A stretch of 13,707 nt of DNA from Tetmemena sp. SeJ-2015. Taxonomy: Eukaryota; Ciliophora; Spirotrichea; Sporadotrichida; Oxytrichidae. The translations under genes and the position numbers were made by a program. The notes below the pieces were generated by a model. The model did not search any database, was not told the origin of the DNA, and worked only from the letters and a program-made list of their open reading frames with translations. How positions within the stretch are numbered: position 1 is the stretch's first letter; the number at the start of each line of letters is the position of its first letter. Location: positions 1 to 13,707 of the forward strand of contig JAJKFJ010021478.1 in the NCBI GenBank assembly GCA_027382625.1, written 5' to 3'. Of the stretch, positions 1 to 7,549 are shown in pieces.

Positions 1-23
1 ATAGTATTAGAGTAATTCGTTCT

Positions 24-106
24 GCATGATTATAAGATTAATAAAGAAATTAATATACACAACTTATTTTCACTTTCTTATCATATTATGGGCTTTGTAA
101 TGCGTT
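24..106. repeat. Decayed TBE terminal inverted repeat (right end of an element lying to the left)
   Basis: This stretch matches the reverse complement of the terminal repeat at 13147-13232 almost base for base from GCATGATTATAAG to CATATTATGGG, with two single-base gaps and very few substitutions. The telomeric tip, which should read GGGGTTTTGGGGTTTTG, is degraded to GGGCTTTGTAATGCG. The telomere side faces right, so the element body lies left of the window. An intact subterminal region with a corroded tip suggests an old insertion. Confidence 0.8.
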
Positions 107-437
107 TAAAATATATATTGCAAATTTATAAAAAGACAAATATGAAAAAACACAATTATTTAATTCAATCTTAAATTCATATTGCGTGAAAGTAATCAAA
201 CTCACTTTTTAATCGCCTATAATCAGAAGCATTATAAAAATTTAAATCTACATTCGAGTGAAAATGTGTCTTTAGATTAATTCATGAGAAAATTATAGTA
301 TTAAGACAGTAAAGATTTTATGGAATTTTAAAGCTTATTTTTTTTCTTCATTTGATAGAAACAGTCTCTATGTATTTATTCTAAATAAAATAAATTATTT
401 CTTTAATGAGAGTTAATGAATATTATAATTTTTTTTA
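107..437. other. AT-rich spacer without recognised genes
   Basis: Very AT-rich sequence between the decayed TBE end and the first coding block. I see no convincing reading frame on either strand under the ciliate code. The 16-mer TTGCAAATTTATAAAA at 118-133 recurs at 9434-9449. Confidence 0.5.
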
Positions 438-1495
438 GATTTTGATGTCTTATTTAGCAGAGCCATTCTCTGTAGATATTGCAAATTTGATGACATGAAT
501 GAATACTTTAAAAAATTTAATGCCAGTGTCGCTTCATAGCTTACTATAGAAAATTATCTTTATCTTGGTTTCAAGCCAGCTCTAGCTAATACTCTTGCAC
601 TCATAAATGATAGTTTATCAAAATTTCATCAACAAGATTTAATAGTATTGGATAGTCAGTAATATAGCTGAAATGAATTTTGTTTTTAAAAGTCATATAG
701 ATTAATTTTTAAATTAAAACAATATATTCTCTTCTAAGGCTGAATTTCAAATTTTACTTAAGTTTTCAGTTGTCTTAATGATGATAATTTTAACTTGAAG
801 ATAGTAATTTAATAAAATATTTTGAAAGGATTAAGGATAGTAGATTGATGACAAAGGAATTTATTTTCTTATAGATATGTTCTAATTTTATTTTCAGATG
901 AATCAAGTTGAGTTAGTTACCTTATTCCTTCGTATATCTAAGTAGTATTGCTAAATTGACGCATTTAATAGTCAATCTGAGAATTCTAATGAAATATATG
1001 ACATATAAATAAGTATATTGAATTCATTATCAGTCTTATCAGGATTAATTCACCTCATAATGCTGATCAAAATAATTTTTTTTATTATAAGGAAATAAAA
1101 TTATTTTTTAAAATAATTAAATATAGCTGAGAATGTAATAAAAAAAGAGAATTAAATTAGTTATCAAATTAAAATGGAAAAAAGCAGTTATAGTTGAAGT
1201 GTGTCCTATTTGAATAATTTTAACCACATTCGATTAAGCATAAAATTCTAAGGAACTTTTTATCCTTGCAACTTTTGTGTGCGAGCACTCAGTCAAGAGT
1301 TAAAAGCGACACCAGTCATAGAAGTATTAATGTTTGAAAAATGATCAAGTGCGCATATCATATCTCACTGTTGAGAGGTGCTACAAATATGATTAAAGAA
1401 GAAGCTCATATTAATTTTTGATAAGATATCGAACAAGCTGTAGATCAGAGGGTGAATCTGTGATTTCAACTGACACGAAGTTGAACTCTCCATTT
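438..1495 (+). CDS. Unrecognised gene fragment in three coding blocks (partial MDSs)
   Basis: Three plus-strand blocks read as protein when TAA/TAG are Gln: 438-659, 898-1079 and 1214 to about 1495; the last frame stays open to a TGA at 1673-1675. Block 1 has a CRYC motif followed by charged, helix-like sequence. Block 2 starts MNQVELVTLF and has a hydrophobic stretch near its end. Block 3 has basic, Cys-containing sequence (VCEHSVKSQK, VERCYKYDQRR). Blocks 1 and 2 join in frame through TCAG (656-659 and 894-897). Blocks 2 and 3 join in frame through AATAATTTT (1071-1079 and 1213-1221). No start codon or end is identified, and I do not recognise the family. It may be part of a host gene whose other segments lie outside the window. 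The 3' limit near 1495 is judged only from the return to AT-rich sequence. Confidence 0.45.
660..897. other. Probable IES, pointer TCAG
   Basis: AT-rich insert between coding blocks 438-659 and 898-1079. TCAG occurs at 656-659 and 894-897, and removing 238 bp joins the two reading frames. The pointer is only 4 bp, so the boundary is tentative. A GT-AG intron from the nearby GTAATA site does not keep the frame. Confidence 0.4.
1080..1221. other. Probable IES, pointer AATAATTTT
   Basis: A 142 bp insert between two copies of the 9 bp repeat AATAATTTT (1071-1079 and 1213-1221). Removing it continues the upstream frame into a frame open for about 460 bp. A competing 6 bp repeat, TTGAAT (1018-1023 and 1210-1215), joins to a much shorter frame. 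Confidence 0.45.
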
Positions 1496-2376
1496 ATTAT
1501 TTTAATCAATCACCGATTTTAATTAAAATTCTTACTATAATAATAATAAAGATTGATTACTTATTCATAGATTTTTTTCGAAAATGCATTATATTTACCC
1601 ATATTAAAATAATATCTCAAAGATAAAAAGATTATGCTCTCTCCTCATATTTATTAAATTAATTAGAAAAGATGAATGCAAGAGATATTTTGTAAATATG
1701 AGCATTTTAAATTTTATTAATAAAATTAGATTAAAGTAAAGTTAGAAATTGTATATTTTCATAATAGGCAATGAGCTCTCAGGATCTTAGATAGATCCTA
1801 AACTTAATATTTAGCAAGCATTTTATTTTTTTAATCAACATACATAAAAGAGAGATTTAAAATTAATTCTAATTTATTTAAACTAGTTGAAGTTTAACAG
1901 TTGAGCTTTTGAAGTTTTTTGAACAAAATAACTTAAAATCATAAGTTATGACTGAACTAATTCAATAACGATGAGAAAAAGTAAAAAAGGAATTTAAGGA
2001 CCTTAATAGTAAAGTTGCAAGGGAAGGAGTATATATTTTTTTTATTTTTATTTAATCTAAAGAATTGAATAATTTTTTTTGGGAAATATGCAAAAAGGAG
2101 AGTCATAAAAATCTTTGAAATATAAAAATGTCATTATTATTTTTGGGGAAAATTATTTTTCTTTTTTAGCAGAGTATCAAATAGTAAAGATTATCTAATA
2201 ATTCAAAATTCTTTTTTTAAAAAAAATATTTAGGAGTTTATTCTTATGAGTTTATAAAATAAAAAGGCTTTAAATTAATATTTAGATTTTTAAGGATTAC
2301 TTTTCGTGATTTAATTTACATACTAGAATTAAATATAAGTTTCAATAATAGCTGAAACTTTACTGACACCATACAC
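1496..2376. other. AT-rich germline-limited sequence, no gene seen
   Basis: Long AT-rich stretch with no reading frame I would defend. It contains a short imperfect inverted repeat, AGGATCTTAGATAGATCCT, near 1779-1797. No left-hand TBE terminal repeat was found here, so the element ending at 2736 appears truncated or heavily rearranged. Confidence 0.45.
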
Positions 2377-2591
2377 TAAGGCATCTGATTCATGAACTCA
2401 ATCTTCCTCTTCTTCTCCTCTTGCTTCCTCTTTAGTTGAACCTTTTCAAGGTATCGTGCTTGCCTCTTAGCTGGCACCATCTTTAAAGTTTCTTTATCCT
2501 CAATTACGAACTCAGCCATGTGCTTCTTCTCCATGTGTTTCTTGAGGAAAGCAGAGTGAGAGAACTACTGGGAAGGGTGACTACATCCATA
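2377..2591 (-). pseudogene. C2H2 zinc-finger-like fragment with basic tail
   Basis: Read on the minus strand, the frame begins near YGCSHPSQQFSHSAFLKKHM and EKKH. This follows the C2H2 layout (aromatic, Cys, Phe, Leu, His-x3-4-His), but the expected second Cys is Ser/Gln, so the finger is probably defective. A Lys/Arg/Glu-rich tail follows. The fragment begins 68 bp inside a TBE terminal repeat. TBE transposons are known to carry a zinc-finger/kinase ORF, so it may be a relic of that ORF; a stray host MDS is the alternative. No start codon is assigned, and the frame runs on into AT-rich sequence on the low-coordinate side. Confidence 0.4.
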
Positions 2592-2658
2592 CCTTAGAGT
2601 CAAAATAAATCTGAGATAGCATGTGTAGTTATTTTTGAGTAATTTCGCGTTTGACTCA

Positions 2659-2736
2659 CATGATTATAAGTATTAATAAAGTAATTAATTATAAACAAGG
2701 TATTCTTATATTCTTATCAATATTATGGGAGTTTTA
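2659..2736. repeat. Second decayed TBE terminal repeat (right end)
   Basis: CATGATTATAAGTATTAATAAAG matches the reverse complement of the 13147-13224 repeat, and ATTATGGG is kept at the telomere-proximal side. The middle is more diverged than in the copy at 24-106, and the tip reads GGGAGTTTTATAG instead of GGGGTTTTGGGG. The orientation is the same as the 24-106 copy, so its element lay to the left. Confidence 0.75.
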
Positions 2737-2981
2737 TAGCTGATCAACAAATAGCAAAATATAGAAAATATGATATATAATATGCTGTAAAGATCTTGAT
2801 GGAAGTTCTTGATCATAGTTTATAGCATTTTTTATAAGAGATTTAAATTTGAATTTTCATAAATTTTTATCTTGATTTAAACTTAGTATAGCTTTCACAG
2901 TTTAAGAACTTTTTTTTCAATTTTAAACTGAAAAATAAATCTTGTAAACTCGAATTATAGTCTCCTTCTTAATATATTTTT
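2737..2981. other. AT-rich spacer at the 3' side of the VWA gene
   Basis: No gene is visible. On the minus strand this is downstream of the proposed TGA at 2982-2984, so it should hold the 3' untranslated region and the telomere-addition site of the macronuclear chromosome, followed by eliminated DNA up to the TBE repeat. The boundary cannot be placed from sequence alone. Confidence 0.4.
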
Positions 2982-4331
2982 TCATTGCTTTTTCTTTTGA
3001 ATAGCCTTTGTGTTCATTCTTGATCCTGAAAAGAGCTCGCTGCTAGTTTTATCATCGAATCTCTGCTATTCAAGTAAAGTAAAGTTCTAAAATTTCAATT
3101 TAAAATGAAAATTGATTGCGACATAGACCCTAATCCTAGACTTTATATATTTTTCCTTTTAAAAATGAAACTTTAAGCATGATGCTATGGGGCTGCAGAA
3201 GGCAGACTCATTCCTCCTCTACCATAGGCCATCTACTAAGGCATTGGATTTAAGCTCATTTGGATGGAGCGTTGATTATTGACGGCACTGTACATACTCT
3301 ACACGTTGCCTCTGAAGTTAGAAAGCTGATTCACTTATTCCACATTGTTGACATTCTTCTCTATGTGTCTGCTCCAGGCCTTTGCGTTTACCTAAGCTTG
3401 CACAAAGTCTCCTTTCTTTGCCATCTCTGCAGTCTTCTTTATTGCATGCACTCCGACGATATCATAGTCTGCTTGCGCATTGACTTACTGCTTGTTGTCT
3501 GAAATCTCCACGAGATTAGTTATAACACGCATGCATCGAGCACCTTCAAGGGTGGAATAAGTTATCTAGGCCTAGAAGGCGAAATTCTTCAAAGCCTCTA
3601 AGTCAATATCTTCCATCTCTAAAAGCTCCTTCACCTTTCTGAGTCTGTACTCAAAGGTGAACTCAGTTTCCTCATTCACGTTTCCAAGGTCTTTAGTGAG
3701 GATGGTGCTATCTGGACCACTCAAGTTCTAGGGCTCTTCGTTTCTATACTGAAGGCCTTTGTGAATCTTAACCTTGAGTTGAACATTTGTTGCAAGGACT
3801 GGAAGTTGCAAAATATTTGCAAAGTTTTGGATTAAGTCAAGTGGCTTTACTCTTTAAACATCACCACCTGTTAGTTCTGAAATTTTAGAGAGAGTGTCAA
3901 TGTTGCATTCCTCTCCCTCAATGCTCACAATACTAACCGCAGTTCCTTTTGCCTTTGCATACTCTCCCATTCTTTGGTAGATCTCTGAAACTTTCAAGTT
4001 ATCCTCGTCCGAGAAGACTTCATCAAAGTTTGCCAAACCCTTATTGGCAAGTCCATCAGTGCAGACTATCACTTAGGAGCCTGGAGCGCCTTCTCCAGCC
4101 ATAGCGATAGCAGTCAATACTGCGGGACCTAAAGCTGTAGGTCCACCTTCCTCGAGATTCATTAGCTTGGTGTCAAGAATCTTAGAAGTTTCTTTTATGG
4201 ACTTTTGCAAGAAAATTTGTTGCTTTTCAATTCCATTTTGGAGTAAAAACTCATAGTTTTCAAGCTTCTCTCCTGCTAAGGTTTATGGAACTTGACTTCC
4301 ATCACCTATGACTGTTACCTCGTTGTTGAAA
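2982..4331 (-). CDS. Scrambled VWA gene, segment 3 (C-terminal half of VWA domain to stop)
   Basis: This is the last of three coding segments of a zinc-ribbon/VWA protein of about 941 residues after descrambling. The segment begins inside TFNNEVTVIGDG and continues through the second half of the VWA fold: PTALGPAVLTAIAMA, VIVCTDGLANKG (the metal-site Asp strand) and SIVSIEGEEC. A beta-rich and helical C-terminal region follows. It has several in-frame TAA/TAG codons read as Gln. The straight frame meets TGA at 3095-3097. If a 59 bp insert with pointer TTTAAAA is removed, it continues as LEQQRFDDKTSSELFSGSRM to TGA at 2982-2984, which makes the total exactly 942 codons. Segment 2 lies 1.4 kb away at 5697-7195 and is joined by pointer GTTGTTGAAA. 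Confidence 0.85.
3099..3157. other. Possible small IES near the 3' end of the VWA gene, pointer TTTAAAA
   Basis: TTTAAAA at 3099-3105 and 3158-3164 flank a 59 bp period. Removing one period avoids the TGA at 3095-3097 and opens a further polar C-terminal stretch. The repeat is AT-rich and could be chance, in which case the protein simply ends at 3095. Confidence 0.35.
4322..4331. repeat. Pointer GTTGTTGAAA joining VWA segments 2 and 3
   Basis: The same 10 bp are at 5697-5706. The flanking bases differ on both sides (C/A before, A/G after). Merging the copies joins RKIGIITFNN to NNEVTVIGDG in frame, restoring a continuous VWA strand. Confidence 0.9.
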
Positions 4332-4375
4332 ATAATTTTTTAAATAGAATTTAGCATTCAATATAAATATACTTA
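4332..4375. other. Short IES between VWA segments 3 and 1
   Basis: 44 bp of AT-rich DNA separates the pointer ends of two segments that are not consecutive in the mature gene, as expected of an IES in a scrambled locus. Confidence 0.75.
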
Positions 4376-4384
4376 AAAGACTCA
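4376..4384. repeat. Pointer AAAGACTCA joining VWA segments 1 and 2
   Basis: The second copy is at 7187-7195. The flanks differ (A/T before, G/A after). The junction is in frame and links two segments that lie 2.8 kb apart in non-linear order. Confidence 0.88.
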
Positions 4385-4638
4385 GCTTAATCTAAAGGAA
4401 GGATATTGATCAAAATATTTTGCTTACTTAAGGAAGCTAACTGATCACTCTCGGATTCCATTTTACTTCCATTTGAGTTAATACCTTTCGAGTACCGTGA
4501 TTTCTTCTCCTCCTCTCTTTTCATTTCTTCTCTCGAGCTCTCAGATTGGCCATAAGAATGCTTTCTGCTCTCCTTCTTCTATTTATACTTTTCAATTATG
4601 TCTTTGGAGACATATGCTTTATTGCTAGCGGCCATCAT
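4376..4638 (-). CDS. Scrambled VWA gene, segment 1 (N-terminus)
   Basis: The first coding segment reads MMAASNKAYVSKDIIEKYKQ from the ATG at 4636-4638, followed by a Lys/Glu/Ser-rich, probably disordered stretch, and ends at LPLDQAES. The upstream ATG of the ATGATG pair is taken as start because the sequence before it is AT-rich and not protein-like. A Gln at about residue 20 is coded by TAG. The last 9 bp (AAAGACTCA on the plus strand) recur at 7187-7195, and joining there gives DQAESLDCEMNDVSD in frame. This N-terminal segment therefore lies between the C-terminal segment (2982-4331) and the middle segment (5697-7195). Confidence 0.85.
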
Positions 4639-5696
4639 TTTTAATAAATGCTTTTTTGTTAAAGAGTAAGATATTTCCTAAAAGGATTAATTGTATTATA
4701 CACTGAAATATTTGCAAAATCAATTAAAGATTTATAAATAGCATTTTATAAATGAGGGAATTAAATCTAAAACTTAGCAAATTATAAAAAGTTTAAAATG
4801 TTTAAATCAATTTCACAAATAAATTAATTTGCTCAGGTGAGATAATCGCTACACGGACTCTTCAATTTTTCCGCTTTAAGACTTCTCTTGGTTATAATTC
4901 TAAACTTTATAATATAGCTATAAATGCAAGTATTTTACTCTTTAAATGATTGTTCAAAATATGAATTTTCTTTAAATCAAATATATAAATTATATAAAAT
5001 TCTCACCTATATAATCTAAAATTTGGGAAGAATTTATAGGTAAAAACCACAGTTACAAGAATTTTTCGTCAGCTTAAGATTCGAAATTTCACATTCATAC
5101 TCAAATATTTCTCTTAAATTTTTATGCAAATTTAGTATTTAGTTATTGCAGAGATAAAGATCTTATTGCTAGATAAATTGCTTTAAACAATCTTATTCAA
5201 AGAGTTCAAAATAAGATTTTAAATATGTGTGCAAAGATAAAATATAAAAAAAGGAGATCCTTTTTCTTAAAATAGAGTAAATTATATAATGAAAGTTTTG
5301 AGGTCACTACTATTATATATTAAGGTGATGAATTTAACTAAGGACTTGCGTGAGTGATTTTGATCTCCAAGATTAGCATGCACTGAAAAATATAGGAGTC
5401 TGAATTAGGCTATTTAATATTGTATCTGAGTTACTTGACACATTTACAAGAGAGGTATATTTCTTACTACTAGATAATTTCCTTAAAACTTTCACAAATT
5501 ATAATTCAAAAAGTTCGATTGACCAACTTGAATATAAATAAATTAGGCCAATAAATAAAAAATAATTAAGACAAGCAAGAATTAAGTATCTTTTGCAGAT
5601 GTTTAAATATTAATGAGAATCATCCTGCTTCCTTAATTCAAGAAGGGACTTGTTTTCTCTCTAAATGTGATAAATACCAGAGTAAATTTAATTTTA
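4639..5696. other. 1.06 kb AT-rich spacer between VWA segments 1 and 2
   Basis: It contains the 5' flank of segment 1, presumably with promoter and telomere-addition site, and then eliminated DNA. I see no reading frame. Two loosely similar stretches, CTAGATAAATTGCTTTAAA near 5169 and CTAGATAATTTCCTTAAAA near 5471, look like a decayed direct repeat. Confidence 0.5.
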
Positions 5697-7195
5697 GTTG
5701 TTGAAAGTAATTATTCCTATTTTTCTGAAAGGGTGCTCTTTCTTCATATCTTCAATCTGCTTCTGAATGGCGCTTTAAACACATTAGAGTCTTGAAACCC
5801 ATGTTGTGTTATGATCTCCTTGCAATCTCTAATCAGAGCCGTCTCCAAAAACAAAACTTAAAACTTAACAGAAGAGAAATTTCCAAACTGACGAAGTTCA
5901 TTTTGCAATTGTGCAATTCTATCTCCTTTCAGTCTATGATGGCCTTGAACTGGAAGAGATACGCACATGCTTCCTGAAATGTCGATGCAAAAGATAACTG
6001 AGATGTCCTTGGCCATAGTTCCAAGGCCCTTCTTGTCCATCACTCTAATAATAAAAAATTTTGTAATTAACACTTGTGCAGACGCCTCAAGGATATAGTT
6101 GACAGCCTCTGATTAGGGAATTTCTTCAGGCTCCAACTCAACTTTATTTGCAGTGTTGCAAAATTCACACTTCCAAACTTGGCTTTCATTTCCATTTAGT
6201 TTACTCTCCTCTATCTTGCTATGCTTTAAAAGAGTGTGTATTTCATTTATTACCTAAAGAAAAAGTAAAATTTGCTTGTTGAGGACAGCTTAGCAGTTCT
6301 TGCAAAAAATAGGGTCTCCAGTTGCCAATTCACCGTTTTCTTTGAGGCAGTCCATGCTAACCTTAAAAACGTTGGTATCGACTTGCTGTCTGTGCTTCTT
6401 CTTCTTCCCTCCCTACTTGCTGCTCATATTGATGCTCTAAATCAATATTTCAAAAAATGTTCCTCTAGGGAACTTATTGCTGCTGCTGTAGAAGTTAAGC
6501 TGGCATGTTTCCTCCAAAGAAGCCAGTGTTATTATTCGAAATAGAATCCAATTGGTTGATCCTGGGCGTTTCCAAATAATCCCATAGGTTGAGCTTATCT
6601 TTAGTTGCTAGCCCCATATGCTCCGAATAAATTACCCCCTGCAGGTTGTTAATTTTGCTATTATGGCTAAGAAGAGAAAACATTTCTTTGCAATTGCTCT
6701 GCTCTCTGAGATGGCTGAGCAAATTATTGCTAGTTCTAGTTGATAGATGAACTCGAAGAAAAGAGGTTGCTAATCTTGCCAAAAAGGCCTGCTCCACCCT
6801 AATTCTGATTAACTTTTCCTGTTGCAGTTAAGGAACTTAAGGTTAGTTGTTGAAGAGGCTGTTTGAATCAGAAAGCAACTATGGCCCTCCAAAATTCATT
6901 TCAGAGGAGGGAAATACTTCTGGTTGTTGTTGCATCATGAAGGGAGATGGCTTTCAATAAATTCTTAATATAATTAATTCTATTTGGTAATATTTAAGAT
7001 GACTAATGTATTCCAAAAGGAGCTTCGAAATTGTTGCTGAACTAATCCTCGATGTCCTCTCCAAGTTCGTCGGAATTCATGCTCTCAGCTGATCCATCGT
7101 CTTCGCATTCCTCTTCTTCAATGATGGATTTCATATTCTCTTTGTTTATTGCAGCCACGTCAGAGACATCATTCATCTCACAGTCTAAAGACTCA
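5697..7195 (-). CDS. Scrambled VWA gene, segment 2 (linker, zinc ribbon, first half of VWA domain)
   Basis: The middle segment encodes, in order: an acidic linker (SIIEEEECEDDGS); a Gln/Asn/Gly-rich region with GLFG-like repeats and many TAA/TAG Gln codons; a zinc ribbon of two CxxC pairs (PIFCKNC and WKCEFCNTANK) spaced as in Sec23/Sec24; and the start of the VWA domain with the MIDAS motif ISVIFCIDISGSM (DxSxS) and LKGDRIAQLQNELRQ. It ends at IGIITFNN. A zinc ribbon before a VWA domain suggests a scaffold or adaptor, but VWA proteins of this kind are not COPII subunits by sequence and the function is unknown. The segment also holds one clear IES (6945-6996), four short GT-AG introns (27-41 nt) and one unexplained frame step near 6546-6562. 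Confidence 0.85.
5829..5869 (-). other. Intron, 41 nt
   Basis: GTTAAG...GATTAG on the minus strand. Splicing joins GNFSS to RLQGDHNTTWVSRLQCV in frame and leads into the conserved QSAIQKQIEDM helix. Read-through reaches a TGA after about 45 codons. Confidence 0.65.
6045..6071 (-). other. Possible 27 nt intron
   Basis: GTTAAT...TTATTAG on the minus strand is an AT-rich multiple of three between SAQV and VMDKKGLG. Read-through is also open, so this is inferred only from base composition and the splice dinucleotides. Confidence 0.4.
6437..6473 (-). other. Intron, 37 nt
   Basis: GTTCCC...GATTTAG on the minus strand. Removal joins the poly-Gln run to SINMSSKQGGKKKKH and restores the frame of the zinc ribbon; unspliced, the frame hits TGA. 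Confidence 0.65.
6546..6558. other. Frame step: possible 13 bp IES (pointer ATCC) or indel
   Basis: The GLFG-rich frame upstream and the NNNTGFFGGNMPA frame downstream differ by one base. ATCC at 6546-6549 and 6559-6562 would allow removal of 13 bp, giving NAQDSISNNNTGFF. A one-base sequencing or real indel would do the same. Confidence 0.35.
6799..6836 (-). other. Intron, 38 nt
   Basis: GTTCCT...GAATTAG on the minus strand joins LFNNQPQ to GGAGLFGKISNLF and moves into the GLFG-rich frame. A 25-28 bp IES with a CAAC(A) pointer would give the same frame, so the intron call is preferred but not certain. Confidence 0.5.
6945..6996. other. IES, 52 bp, pointer AGATG
   Basis: AGATG is at 6945-6949 and 6997-7001. 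Removing 52 bp joins FGIHQSS to PFMMQQQPEV in frame; no GT-AG intron here restores the frame. The insert is strongly AT-rich. Confidence 0.75.
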
Positions 7196-7540
7196 AATAA
7201 AACATAGAGAATTAAAATAATAAATTAATAAATTTATTAAGTGACTTTGAAATCTTTTATGCAATTTAGGTGGTTAATTTATATTAAAATCTTTAGGAAG
7301 ATTTTGAATTAACAGTTTTAGAATTAATTTGTGATTTAGATATTATTAAAGTTTGCAAAATATCTAATCATAACTCAAGTTAAAGTTACTTTCCTTAACT
7401 CGAATATAAATTAAATGTCACATAATACTGAAAATAAATCCCAAAAGAATGAATAGGAAAAAATATTCCTCCCAAATAACAAATAAAAGTTTAAATTTGG
7501 ATTGTAATAAGGATAAGAGACAATTAGGATATCACTGTAT
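7196..7540. other. 345 bp AT-rich spacer between two scrambled genes
   Basis: It lies between the pointer end of VWA segment 2 (7195) and the pointer end of Fizzy segment 1 (7541). Both ends are internal gene junctions, so this DNA should be wholly eliminated. No reading frame or repeat of note. Confidence 0.65.
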
Positions 7541-7549
7541 ATGATTGAA
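7541..7549. repeat. Pointer ATGATTGAA joining Fizzy segments 1 and 2
   Basis: The second copy is at 10881-10889, with flanks differing on both sides (T/C before, G/A after). Merging gives RDGIIFNHDVRAKKSK, the expected family sequence (compare the SRDG...HDVR strand known in Cdc20/Cdh1). Confidence 0.92.

Noticed and set aside
1018..1215. TTGAAT as the pointer between the second and third left-hand coding blocks
   Set aside because: It joins in frame but to a frame that soon meets TGA; the 9 bp AATAATTTT repeat leads to a much longer frame.
3260..3502. Plus-strand 80-codon ORF
   Set aside because: Antisense shadow of the C-terminal part of the VWA gene.
6045..6073. 29 nt intron starting GTGTTAATT in the VWA gene
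   Set aside because: It would break the frame before the MIDAS motif; the 27 nt version or read-through keeps it.
6495..6797. Minus-strand 100-codon standard-code ORF starting MEQAFLARL
   Set aside because: For most of its length it is in the wrong frame. The GLFG/Gln-rich frame fits the surrounding protein better; only its last dozen or so codons (NNNTGFFGGNMPA) are probably coding.
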